Assembly (NCBI GenBank): GCA_009783565.1
Contig: WRDF01000001.1
Coordinates: 287,673-351,672 of the forward strand
Length of the DNA: 64,000 nucleotides
Direction of reading: 5' to 3'
From: Rikenellaceae bacterium
GTDB taxonomy: Bacteria; Bacteroidota; Bacteroidia; Bacteroidales; Rikenellaceae
Made by a program: the position numbers and the translations under genes. Positions 27,430-35,358 of the stretch are shown here, in pieces. How positions within the stretch are numbered: the first letter of the stretch is position 1; the number at the start of each line of letters is the position of its first letter. The notes beneath the pieces are model-generated. The model was not told the origin of the DNA, ran no database searches, and saw only the letters and a list, made by a program, of their open reading frames with translations.

Positions 27430-28449
27430 TTATCCAAAGAACTCCCCGACAGCTTTCTTATAATTCTCGACGGTTTCGGCGAGCGATGTGAAAGACTTGC
27501 CTCCGGAGGCATTCTTGTGGCCGCCGCCATCGAAGTAACGGCGCGCGAAAATGCTCGCATCGATATCCTCGCGCGAGCGGAAACTCGCACGAATAAAGGC
27601 GCGCGTCTCGATGAAAATCGCCGACAGCGCCAGTCCGCGTATCGAAAGCGGGTAGTTCACGAATCCCTCGCTGTCGCCGATCTGGAAGTTGAACCGCCGC
27701 AGTTCGGCCTCGCTGAGCGTAATCCACGCCGCCCTGTAACCATTCACCTCGACGATCTGCATCTTGTTCAGGGCATGACCCAACAACCGCAGACGGTCGG
27801 ACGTAAAACTGTGATAGACCATGCGGTTGATGTGCGGAATGTCTATGCCTTTTTCGACCAGCACCGCGACGGCGCGGAAAAGATCGGGCGTAAGAAAACT
27901 GTACGAAAAATTCCCCGTGTCGGTCATTATCCCCACATACAGTTGCTCGGCCATAGTGCGGTCGATCGCCTGCGCGCTCCCATCCAGCGCCTCGATCAGA
28001 CGGTAGACAAGGTAGGCCGTCGATGAAATTGGAGGATAAGAGATCAGCAGGTCGAAAACGGGCGTCGGGTCGAGATGGTGGTCGATCAGCACCTTCGTTG
28101 CGCGGCGGTTTTGTTCTATCAACGGCCCTACCCCTTCCAGCCGTTCCAACTGGTTGAAGTCTATACAAAATATCGCATCTGCCTGAACCACAGCATGCTC
28201 CACCTCATCGGCGTGCAGTTTGTATATTTTCAGACTTTCGACTTGTGGCATCCATTCCAGGAACGACGGAAAACGATTCGGCACAACACACACGACATGA
28301 TGCCCTTTGCGTCTCAAATATTCGGCCCATGCGAGCGACGACCCCACGGCATCGCCATCGGGGTTCGTATGCGATACCACTACCATTCGCTGCGGCTCGC
28401 CTGCCACCAGCACGCGCAGTGCATCTATGTCTTTTGTCGAAATTTCCAC
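27430..28449 (-). CDS. nrnA: DHH/DHHA1 phosphoesterase, NrnA-like nanoRNase/pAp phosphatase
   Basis: NrnA-type enzymes degrade short RNA oligomers and pAp. The 339-residue protein has the DHH-family motifs in order: VVSHTNPDGDAVGSSLAWA (metal residues), FCIDFNQLERL, the namesake LIDHHLDP, and MTDTGNFSYS. The C-terminal DHHA1 domain ends in the RNA-binding GGGHKNASGG. It is a single gene between two plus-strand units. A minus-strand TATCTTTG box lies at 28472-28479, 23 bp before the start. Confidence 0.9.
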   Translation of the reverse strand: MEISTKDIDALRVLVAGEPQRMVVVSHTNPDGDAVGSSLAWAEYLRRKGHHVVCVVPNRFPSFLEWMPQVESLKIYKLHADEVEHAVVQADAIFCIDFNQLERLEGVGPLIEQNRRATKVLIDHHLDPTPVFDLLISYPPISSTAYLVYRLIEALDGSAQAIDRTMAEQLYVGIMTDTGNFSYSFLTPDLFRAVAVLVEKGIDIPHINRMVYHSFTSDRLRLLGHALNKMQIVEVNGYRAAWITLSEAELRRFNFQIGDSEGFVNYPLSIRGLALSAIFIETRAFIRASFRSREDIDASIFARRYFDGGGHKNASGGKSFTSLAETVENYKKAVGEFFG

Positions 28450-28471
28450 GTCCTATTTTTCGAATAATACA

Positions 28472-28479
28472 CAAAGATA
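28472..28479 (-). promoter_or_regulatory. Candidate -7 box for nrnA (TATCTTTG)
   Basis: Minus-strand TATCTTTG is 23 bp before the nrnA ATG. A second identical box on the same strand lies near 28522-28529, beyond a family D repeat. Confidence 0.45.
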
Positions 28480-28483
28480 AAAA

Positions 28484-28514
28484 AGTGCCTCGCAGCACTC
28501 GCATGAATGACTTT
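28484..28514. repeat. Short palindromic repeat, family D, copy 2
   Basis: AGTGCCTCGCAGCACT followed by CGCATGAATGACTTTT matches the unit at 7093-7124 with few changes. It lies in the divergent region between nrnA and asnS. Confidence 0.6.
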
Positions 28515-28602
28515 TCTTAGACAAAGATATGAAATTTTGCTTATCCGCAAAAAAATTCGGACATTTGCCAATCGAATCTGATAATTGAAAAACTACGAAA
28601 AT

Positions 28603-30006
28603 ATGAAAACTTACGAAGGGCTGAGACCCTCCATTGCACAGCTTTTGCGTTCGACGGAGCGCGGTGTGGAAGTCGAAATAAAAGGATGGGTGCGCACGCG
28701 GCGCGGAAATAAGAACGTGGCGTTCATCGCCCTGAACGACGGCTCGACGGTGAGCAACATTCAGGTCGTCGCCGACGTCGGGCAGTTCGGCGAAGAACTG
28801 TTGAAACAGGTTGCGACAGGCGCGGCGGTGCGTGTGGTGGGGACGCTGGTCGAGAGTCTCGGCTCGGGACAACCCGTCGAGGTTCAGGCCAAGAGCATCG
28901 AGATTTACGGCGGCGCAGACCCCGAAACCTATCCGTTACAGAAAAAAGGTCACTCGCTCGAATTCCTGCGCGAGATCGCTCACCTGCGCCCGCGCACGAA
29001 CACTTTCGGCGCGGTGCTGCGCATACGCCACGCAATGGCCTATGCCATACACAAATACTTCAACGATCGCGGGTTCTATTATCTCCACACGCCCATAATC
29101 ACCGGCAGCGACGCCGAGGGTGCGGGAGCGATGTTCCAGGTGACGACGCTCGATGTGGCCTCGCCGCCGCGTACCGACGAGGGCAAGGTCGATTACTCGC
29201 AGGATTTTTTCGGCAAAATGACCAACCTCACCGTCTCCGGTCAGTTGGAGGGCGAGCTGGGCGCAATGGCGCTGTCGAAAATCTACACGTTCGGCCCCAC
29301 GTTCCGCGCCGAGAACAGCAACACGCCGCGCCACCTGGCCGAATTCTGGATGATCGAACCCGAAATGGCATTCTACGAACTCGCGGACGACATGACGCTG
29401 GCCGAAGATTTTCTGAAATATCTCATCCGCTACGCTCTGGACAACTGCGCGGAAGACTTGGCTTTTCTCGCTAAGATGTACGACGAGGAACTTATCGAGC
29501 GACTGCGGTTCGTCACCGAAAACGACTTCGTACGCCTCGACTACACCGAGGGAATCGAAATACTGAAAGCGAGCGGCCGCAAATTCGAGTTCCGCGTCGA
29601 ATGGGGTCTCGACCTGCAAAGTGAGCACGAACGCTACCTCGTCGAGGAGCATTTCAAACGGCCGGTGATTCTGGTGAACTATCCCAAGGAAATCAAGGCT
29701 TTCTATATGAAACTCAACGATGACGGGCGCACGGTGCGCGCGATGGACGTGTTATTCCCGAAGATCGGCGAGATTATCGGCGGTTCGGAGCGCGAGGCGG
29801 ACTATGACAAGCTCGTGGGTCGTATGCGCGACTTCGACATCGCGCCTGAGGATATGTGGTGGTATCTGGACACGCGGCGGTTCGGCAGCGCGCCACACAG
29901 CGGCTTCGGGCTGGGCTTCGAGCGCCTGCTGCTCTTCGTCACCGGCATGGCCAACATCCGCGACGTGATCCCCTTCCCCCGCACCCCGCACCATGCGGAG
30001 TTTTAA
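28603..30006 (+). CDS. asnS: Asparaginyl-tRNA synthetase
   Basis: The class II synthetase charges tRNA-Asn. The ATG at 28603 yields 467 residues, the normal bacterial length; a TTG 18 bp upstream is possible but less likely. The N-terminal OB-fold ([25 protein letters not shown]) is followed by motif 2 around [28 protein letters not shown] and motif 3 [27 protein letters not shown]. AsnS rather than AspS or AsxS is supported by the [25 protein letters not shown] region (residues 110-134). Confidence 0.96.
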   Translation: MKTYEGLRPSIAQLLRSTERGVEVEIKGWVRTRRGNKNVAFIALNDGSTVSNIQVVADVGQFGEELLKQVATGAAVRVVGTLVESLGSGQPVEVQAKSIEIYGGADPETYPLQKKGHSLEFLREIAHLRPRTNTFGAVLRIRHAMAYAIHKYFNDRGFYYLHTPIITGSDAEGAGAMFQVTTLDVASPPRTDEGKVDYSQDFFGKMTNLTVSGQLEGELGAMALSKIYTFGPTFRAENSNTPRHLAEFWMIEPEMAFYELADDMTLAEDFLKYLIRYALDNCAEDLAFLAKMYDEELIERLRFVTENDFVRLDYTEGIEILKASGRKFEFRVEWGLDLQSEHERYLVEEHFKRPVILVNYPKEIKAFYMKLNDDGRTVRAMDVLFPKIGEIIGGSEREADYDKLVGRMRDFDIAPEDMWWYLDTRRFGSAPHSGFGLGFERLLLFVTGMANIRDVIPFPRTPHHAEF

Positions 30007-30043
30007 CCCGAATGAAAAATCACTTTTATGAACGGAATATAGT

Positions 30044-30757
30044 ATGGCATGTTGTTTAGATTGGTATAATTTTGGGGCAACCGCATTATTAGGCTTACTA
30101 ACAGTAATATTAAGTGCATTGCTGATATTTTTCACTGTCAAGATTAGCAGAAGACAAGGTGAACTACAAAAACAAATCAGTGACGACCAAAATCAACTGC
30201 AAAAACTACTTGCCGAAAAAGATGTTAAGGTGGCAATGTATCAGCACCGCATAAATTGCTATTTGCAAGTAATGAAAGCATTAGACATAGTTATATATTC
30301 AAAATTAGGGGATGTGTTAGATGTTTTTGATAAAGGCAGCATCAAAAATATTGAAGAAAAAACTCAAGAAGGAAGATGGTTGTTATGCAGGTCATTTATA
30401 GAATCAGAAGTCTTATTTGATCAAGATATTAACGCTTATATTGGAGCTATTTATGAAAAATACGACAAACTCTATTGTATATTTTGCGATATGGTAACGA
30501 TACCTAATAACGAATCTGAAAAACGACAAAAACAATTATTAACAGTGATTGGAGCAACGTCATCAGATTCTAAGGAAACTATATTTTTGAAATACGTTTC
30601 TTTTATGAAATCACCAGAACATAAGGATATATTTATTAACATTTATCCCGAATTAAAAGATTACTCAAAAATAATTAATGATTTGCGCAATATTTATAAG
30701 CCAAGAAACGAGTTGGTCAGCATGATGGATAAATATATCAACACGAACAATTGGTAA
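30044..30757 (+). CDS. Unknown membrane-anchored coiled-coil protein, AT-rich
   Basis: I do not recognise this 237-residue protein. It has one N-terminal membrane helix (ALLGLLTVILSALLIFFTV, about residues 13-32), then a charged, glutamine-rich coiled coil (RRQGELQKQISDDQNQLQKL) and a mostly helical cytoplasmic part rich in I, K, N and Y. Base composition is clearly more AT-rich than asnS, suggesting horizontal origin. It lies outside the att-bounded island, between asnS and tRNA-Leu. The minus-strand gene at 58201-58722 has the same plan (membrane helix, coiled coil, soluble domain) and the same AT bias. Confidence 0.7.
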   Translation: MACCLDWYNFGATALLGLLTVILSALLIFFTVKISRRQGELQKQISDDQNQLQKLLAEKDVKVAMYQHRINCYLQVMKALDIVIYSKLGDVLDVFDKGSIKNIEEKTQEGRWLLCRSFIESEVLFDQDINAYIGAIYEKYDKLYCIFCDMVTIPNNESEKRQKQLLTVIGATSSDSKETIFLKYVSFMKSPEHKDIFINIYPELKDYSKIINDLRNIYKPRNELVSMMDKYINTNNW

Positions 30758-30771
30758 TTTGCACTTTTTTA

Positions 30772-30802
30772 ACACAAGTTCATCGAGTAATGTAACTTGT
30801 GT
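30772..30802 (+). terminator. Hairpin after the AT-rich membrane protein gene
   Basis: ACACAAGTT and AACTTGTGT form a 9-bp stem starting 15 bp after the stop; no T-tract follows. Confidence 0.4.
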
Positions 30803-30845
30803 CGAAAGAGGATTAAGCGACGATTGTTTTTCGTTAATTTTGTAT

Positions 30846-30853
30846 TATTTTTG
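30846..30853 (+). promoter_or_regulatory. Candidate -7 box for tRNA-Leu (TATTTTTG)
   Basis: TATTTTTG matches TAnnTTTG and ends 11 bp before the tRNA; TTGTTTTT some 18 bp upstream could be the -33 element. Confidence 0.5.
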
Positions 30854-30864
30854 CACCTTACAAA

Positions 30865-30948
30865 GCTCGGATGGCGGAATAGGTAGACGCGCCGGACTTA
30901 AAATCCTGTGACCATTTGGTCGTGCGGGTTCGATTCCCGCTCCGAGTA
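30865..30948 (+). tRNA. tRNA-Leu(UAA)
   Basis: An 84-nt type II tRNA. The acceptor arms GCTCGGA and TCCGAGT pair (G-U at position 1-72), with A as discriminator. The D-arm region is GGCGGAATAGGTAGACGC, the anticodon loop CTTAAAA gives UAA, a long variable arm (TGACCATTTGGTCG) follows, and the T-arm is GCGGGTTCGATTCCCGC. The CCA end is not fully encoded. Confidence 0.93.
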
Positions 30949-30952
30949 CAAT

Positions 30953-30981
30953 AAAAAGACCGCTCATAAGGCGGTCTTTTT
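30953..30981 (+). terminator. Intrinsic terminator of tRNA-Leu
   Basis: AAAAAGACCGC, a 7-nt loop and GCGGTCTTTTT form an 11-bp stem with a T-tract 4 bp after the tRNA. It ends 18 bp before the left attachment repeat. Confidence 0.85.
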
Positions 30982-30999
30982 ATTAGGTCGTTGCCCCAC

Positions 31000-31016
31000 T
31001 ATTTTCCGATACAGAA
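31000..31016. repeat. Attachment site copy (left), 17-bp core
   Basis: TATTTTCCGATACAGAA is identical to 43985-44001, where it encodes the last codons (F-C-I-G-K) and part of the stop of mnmE on the minus strand. The two copies bound the AT-rich island, so they are the direct repeats left by site-specific integration. Confidence 0.88.
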
Positions 31017-31054
31017 AATGTACTCGATTAGTTTTTAATTGATTAGGTCTCGCA

Positions 31055-31076
31055 AGGTACAAATAGGGTACAAAAT
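31055..31076 (+). repeat. Left subterminal direct repeat, probable integrase arm site
   Basis: Two GGTACAAA half-sites 10-11 bp apart form a 22-bp unit found with a single mismatch and the same orientation at 43841-43862 near the other end. Position 39 bp inside the att core suggests integrase or excisionase binding. Confidence 0.65.
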
Positions 31077-31132
31077 ATCTGAAAAACTACGATTTTTCAT
31101 CCCGTCTCATATAATGGGAATTGCCGTATTTG

Positions 31133-33421
31133 TCAGTTTTCAGTATTGCCAATCAACCAATCATGTATTTCCTCTATAAAAGAATATTCATTTTCTGTAA
31201 CATAATAAGAATGGACATTTTGATTTCTTAAACGCTCTACTTTCATCATCCACTCTGTCTTAGCTTCTTTGCCTCCAGATATTTTAGTTTCATTTGGACG
31301 CGTATAGTGTTTTTCAAATACTTTCCAATTTTTAAGGGCAATCTCTCTGTATGCAATTATATTTATGCAATCCCATGCTGTGACTTCTTCAGACTCATTT
31401 TCAATCTCACGGTTTTTTTGGTACATGAGCTTAGTTGCTTCCTCTCCTATTTTTGGAGGAACGCCTCTTTTGAACCAAAGGCTATCGCCATATTCAGCAA
31501 TCAGTCTGTCCTTAAAATCTTTTTTGAAGAATGTTTCAATCTCCCTAATATGCTCAAAGGCTTTGGTGTTAAATTCTTTCTCCTCTTTCTTTAAGTAATC
31601 TTCTAAACCATCAGGATCGAAAGCAGGGTGTTGATCTCTAACATATTTCTGAACTGTTCTCCAATACTTTCTATCTCCATTAGTGCCGTAAGTGCTCTTC
31701 AAATCCATAGCAGTTTCCTCATCTAACTCCTTGTAAAAGTGTATCACACTATCGAGATAGGTTTGTACTTCCTTGAATATCTGCCTAGGGTTTGATGCAT
31801 CAGTAATTTCTTCGCTGCCTAAAACAAATTGAGCTAAATCGCTAAAAATCAATATTAAAGCATAAATACCCTTATTAATTAATATAATATTTTCCCTCCC
31901 TTCCCATATTTCTTCTACATTGTCTTTTATGTAATCAAAACACAAGGTTAGATATAATGTCAATTTTTCATATGTTTCATCAATGTTACCTTTATAGAAG
32001 ATACCCAGCTTTTCTATTTTATTCTTTGTGACATTACCTAAAAAATGGCTCCTCTTTAATGCAATGTCTATTTGTGCTGATGTAATGATCTTTTTATCCT
32101 CTCCAATAGAAATTTTATCAAATAGTGGAGACTTCCTATCTTCTCCTAAAAACAATGCTACACGAGACCTTAGCGCCGTCATTTGCTCAGTGTAGTCAGA
32201 TGAAGTCCAAAGAAGATCGGCAGATAATGTTACTCTTAGATTCTTTTGAACAGGTTTCTGATTTTCATTTATTTGCATGAAAAGCTTGACCTGCTCACTC
32301 CTGTCAAGATTCAAAAAGGCAACCACTGGAATGGAATTAGATTCTTTGTAGGAAGAATTGGCATAGCCATATAATCTATGTTGTCCGTCAATTATAAATG
32401 CTGACCTGTATTTCTTAGGCAAATGTAATATCCCTGCCGTTGCCACAGAGGAAGGGACTTGTGTATTTGCAGGATCGAACCCCAAATCGGCTTTTTTCCC
32501 GCAGTCAATACTAATTACAATAGAGTTAGGGAAATATCCTTTTTCTTCTTCGATGAACTTGTGAATTGATTGCAGTCGATTCTTTCTTATAATACGCTGA
32601 TAAGTAGGCATCATATTGGTATTTGCCTTACTTCTATGTAGCACGAACGAGATTTTTAATAATTTTTCCGGTTCAATCGAAAAAGCATAATATGTATGTC
32701 CACCCATTTTACCTCTAATAGCAGGTATTTTATTATCCATCTCTGGTATTTCTTGGCCAGCAAAGAGAGAACCCAATAATTGGTATCTCGCTGCCAATCC
32801 AATTTGATCAAACATCTTTGAATAATATTCGATCGCATCGCTGTCAAAATGCACTGCATTGAGCGCGCTTAGCCTATCAATATCTGGATCGCTGAGCGCA
32901 TAATTCTCCGTTGCAAATATGTATTTATATTTGAATTTATCATTTGGATATAAATGCCTCAATGACTTTACTATGCCATCTATATTCCCTTTTATCGCAT
33001 CAAGTTCTTTTTTGAAATCTCCCTTTTTATTCTTTCTTGCAGATTTACATTCAATGATCAAGATGGATTCATCATCCTTAGCCAATACATCTATCTGTTG
33101 AGTTAAAGAAGGATTATTTTTATCGTATGGAATTCTGAAATTTCGATCTTTGTTAAGTGTTGTAAAACCAAGGGATGCGAACAGCACCCATACTTTATCT
33201 TCAAAATGTATATCGTGATTTTTTCGTTTTTTTAATCTGGATACCGTTTTGAATTCTCGATCCAGTTCCCAGCCATTTTCTATAGCATCATCAATTAACT
33301 CTTTATGTTTATTATTTAGGCTTTGATGTATATACTCGCTTTTTCTCAGCTGTAATTCAGTGAGGATGTCCTTATCAGAAATGAGCTTACCTAAAAGTTC
33401 TGTTCTTGTTGTCGTGTCCAT
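31133..33421 (-). CDS. Fusion protein: PD-(D/E)XK nuclease-like, DGQHR domain and C-terminal HEPN-like region
   Basis: The 762-residue protein has three parts. Residues about 70-180 look like a PD-(D/E)XK nuclease: E74 in a helix, D111 (QQIDVLA) and E124-C-K126 (LIIECKSARK). Residues about 240-430 carry a DGQHR domain, with DGQHR at 345-349 (AFIIDGQHRLYGYA) and the following LFMQINENQKPVQKNL. This ParB/DndB/DUF262-related fold is used in DNA-modification-linked systems. The C-terminus is helical and ends with RNQNVH (732-737), an Rx4H motif like those of HEPN RNases. It starts 5 bp after the Dam-type methylase, so they form one operon. A restriction or abortive role is inferred; the HEPN call is the weakest part. 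Confidence 0.75.
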   Translation of the reverse strand: MDTTTRTELLGKLISDKDILTELQLRKSEYIHQSLNNKHKELIDDAIENGWELDREFKTVSRLKKRKNHDIHFEDKVWVLFASLGFTTLNKDRNFRIPYDKNNPSLTQQIDVLAKDDESILIIECKSARKNKKGDFKKELDAIKGNIDGIVKSLRHLYPNDKFKYKYIFATENYALSDPDIDRLSALNAVHFDSDAIEYYSKMFDQIGLAARYQLLGSLFAGQEIPEMDNKIPAIRGKMGGHTYYAFSIEPEKLLKISFVLHRSKANTNMMPTYQRIIRKNRLQSIHKFIEEEKGYFPNSIVISIDCGKKADLGFDPANTQVPSSVATAGILHLPKKYRSAFIIDGQHRLYGYANSSYKESNSIPVVAFLNLDRSEQVKLFMQINENQKPVQKNLRVTLSADLLWTSSDYTEQMTALRSRVALFLGEDRKSPLFDKISIGEDKKIITSAQIDIALKRSHFLGNVTKNKIEKLGIFYKGNIDETYEKLTLYLTLCFDYIKDNVEEIWEGRENIILINKGIYALILIFSDLAQFVLGSEEITDASNPRQIFKEVQTYLDSVIHFYKELDEETAMDLKSTYGTNGDRKYWRTVQKYVRDQHPAFDPDGLEDYLKKEEKEFNTKAFEHIREIETFFKKDFKDRLIAEYGDSLWFKRGVPPKIGEEATKLMYQKNREIENESEEVTAWDCINIIAYREIALKNWKVFEKHYTRPNETKISGGKEAKTEWMMKVERLRNQNVHSYYVTENEYSFIEEIHDWLIGNTEN

Positions 33422-33426
33422 AAATC

Positions 33427-34260
33427 CTAAATATTAGTAAAAACATACTCATTGACTGCATTTCTTTTAGCCCCCTTGCCTCCTATGGTGCTATGTCGTT
33501 GTAAGGTATACATATTCCCTAAATTATTAAAAAGCTCTAAAATGCTGGGATGGGCAGCGTTGGTAAGGATAAAATATGCATTATTTTCGGAAATATGCTG
33601 TACTAGTCTGGCCAGCCTTTCTTGGTCTTCCCACGAAAAAATATGTTGATTATATTCTATAAAACCGTTATTCTCATGAGCCACAGTATAAGGAGGGTCT
33701 AAAAATACCAAATCTCCCATCTGTAAATTATCAACAACGCCCCAAAAATCTCTTGTGGCAAGATTGACTGATCCGTCCAGAAACGAGCTACAACACGTCA
33801 TATTGTCAAAGTCGAACAGAACATCTTTTTTCCTATACCCAAAAGGGACATTATACTTACCTTCTCTATTGACTCTATATATACCATTGTATGAGGTAGC
33901 ATTTAAATATAAAAACTTTGCCGCTCTATATATATTATTTTGGGGTTCAGTTGCCCTAAGCTCGTAATAAAATTCCTTTTCGTTTTTGTAACTTTTCAGA
34001 ATATTGATTACTGCATCGCAATTATGCTGTATCTGCGTATAACAATTGATTAACTCTTCATTACTATCTGACAAAAATGCATTACGGGTTATTCTTTGAG
34101 AATTTTTAAAATGCCAGAAAATCGAGCCTCCTCCCAAAAAGGGTTCATGATAATTATTTACAACCTGTGGCAGTAGCCCATCTATGTGTTTTAGTAACCA
34201 CCTCTTGCCTCCCGCCCAACGAATAAATGGTTCAGGTATTATTTTTTTTGATTCCGGCAT
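33427..34260 (-). CDS. DNA adenine methylase, D12/Dam class
   Basis: This 277-residue N6-adenine methyltransferase has the class-alpha motif order: FIRWAGGKRWLLKHI and PFLGGGSIFWHF (SAM binding, residues 12-51), then the catalytic DPPY at 188-191 (LVFLDPPYTVAHE). The Dam-like YLNATSYNGIYRVNREGKYNVPFG (residues 118-141) suggests a GATC-like target, but specificity cannot be read from sequence. It shares an operon with the nuclease-DGQHR fusion, so it most likely marks self DNA. The promoter is the minus-strand TAACTTTG at 34292-34299, back to back with that of the Fic gene. Confidence 0.92.
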   Translation of the reverse strand: MPESKKIIPEPFIRWAGGKRWLLKHIDGLLPQVVNNYHEPFLGGGSIFWHFKNSQRITRNAFLSDSNEELINCYTQIQHNCDAVINILKSYKNEKEFYYELRATEPQNNIYRAAKFLYLNATSYNGIYRVNREGKYNVPFGYRKKDVLFDFDNMTCCSSFLDGSVNLATRDFWGVVDNLQMGDLVFLDPPYTVAHENNGFIEYNQHIFSWEDQERLARLVQHISENNAYFILTNAAHPSILELFNNLGNMYTLQRHSTIGGKGAKRNAVNEYVFTNI

Positions 34261-34291
34261 ATTATAGACAGTTGTATGGAAACAAATCGCT

Positions 34292-34299
34292 CAAAGTTA
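34292..34299 (-). promoter_or_regulatory. -7 box for the methylase/DGQHR operon (TAACTTTG)
   Basis: Minus-strand TAACTTTG lies 31 bp upstream of the methylase ATG and matches TAnnTTTG. Confidence 0.5.
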
Positions 34300-34351
34300 C
34301 ATAAAATTACAATCAACTACTTATCCTTGTTGCTATTTTATAAATATTCAT

Positions 34352-34359
34352 TACCTTTG
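34352..34359 (+). promoter_or_regulatory. -7 box for the fic operon (TACCTTTG)
   Basis: TACCTTTG ends 24 bp before the proposed fic ATG at 34384, with a TTG about 22 bp upstream. It decides the start: the frame is open from 34276, but most of that lies upstream of this promoter. Confidence 0.55.
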
Positions 34360-34383
34360 ATGCTATCAAATGATACTATCAAT

Positions 34384-35340
34384 ATGAAGCCGCCGTATGA
34401 GATAACATCGCGCACACTGGATTTGGTCGCTGCAATTTCAGAGAAATTGGGTGAGATTAAAGCAGCATACCTGTTTAAACCACCTGCTGAATTACGCAGG
34501 CGCAACCGCATTCGGACTATTCAATCCTCCTTGGAAATCGAAGGCAATACGCTCTCTTTGGATCAGGTTACGGCACTCCTCGATGATAAGCGCGTGCTTG
34601 CTCCGGCAAAGGATATTCTCGAAGTCCAAAATGCGATTAAGGTTTACGAGCATATAGCAGATTTCAAGCCTTATAGTTTGACTTCGTTGTGTTCTGCTCA
34701 TGGAATACTTATGGCTGGCTTAGTCGAACATCCGGGTAGGTTAAGGTCTTCATCTGTTGGTGTAACTAAAGGCTCGGAAATAGCCCACGTTGCACCGCCG
34801 GCTGATTTGGTAAAACCGCATTTGAATGACTTATTGAAGTATCTGAAATCGGACAAAGACCTGCTGCTTATCAAGAGTTGCGTGTTTCATTATGAGTTTG
34901 AGTTCATACATCCTTTTGTTGACGGAAATGGTAGAATGGGTAGGCTATGGCAGACGGTTATTTTACGACAATATAATCCTGTATTTGAATATGTGCCTAT
35001 AGAATCGCTCATTAAGAGTCGCCAGCAGGAATACTACGATGCTCTCGGTAGTGCTGACAGTCAGGGTAAATCGACAATATTTATAGAATTTATGCTGTCT
35101 GTGATCAATGACAGTTTAGAGGAGCTTTTACAGTCGCAAAATGTTTCGCTTACCTCAACAGACAGAATAGAGATATTCCGGCAACAGATAGGCGACAAGC
35201 AATTTTCACGAGCCGATTATATCCGGAATTTCAAAAATATATCCACCGCTACAGCAAGTAGGGACTTAAAACAAGCTGTAAATATACAAATATTGGAGAA
35301 AATTGGAAATGGCCGAATGACACAATATTCATATATCTAA
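34384..35340 (+). CDS. Fic-family adenylyltransferase with self-inhibitory helix and winged helix
   Basis: Fic proteins transfer AMP (or other groups) to target proteins. From the ATG at 34384 the product has 318 residues. The N-terminal inhibitory motif (S/T)xxxE(G/N) is present as SLEIEG (residues 49-54), which makes it a class II Fic. The catalytic loop is HPFVDGNGRMGR with H176 as base. The C-terminus (SRADYIRNFKNISTATASRD, residues about 270-290) looks like a winged helix that may bind DNA and control expression. The gene is 18 bp before a large nuclease-like gene in the same orientation, suggesting a two-gene unit. Confidence 0.9.
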   Translation: MKPPYEITSRTLDLVAAISEKLGEIKAAYLFKPPAELRRRNRIRTIQSSLEIEGNTLSLDQVTALLDDKRVLAPAKDILEVQNAIKVYEHIADFKPYSLTSLCSAHGILMAGLVEHPGRLRSSSVGVTKGSEIAHVAPPADLVKPHLNDLLKYLKSDKDLLLIKSCVFHYEFEFIHPFVDGNGRMGRLWQTVILRQYNPVFEYVPIESLIKSRQQEYYDALGSADSQGKSTIFIEFMLSVINDSLEELLQSQNVSLTSTDRIEIFRQQIGDKQFSRADYIRNFKNISTATASRDLKQAVNIQILEKIGNGRMTQYSYI

Positions 35341-35358
35341 TGAATTAATTCAAGGAAT

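Noticed and set aside
30865..30948. tRNA-Leu as the island attachment site
   Set aside because: The tRNA 3' end is not repeated at the other boundary. The matching repeat is the mnmE 3' end at 43985, so the tRNA is only a neighbour.
31133..33421. A complete Dnd phosphorothioation system
   Set aside because: Only the DGQHR domain recalls DndB; no dndA, dndC, dndD or dndE is present on the island.
34276..34383. N-terminal extension of the Fic gene
   Set aside because: The extension overlaps the divergent promoter region and lies upstream of the TACCTTTG box; its hydrophobic codons do not match Fic proteins.
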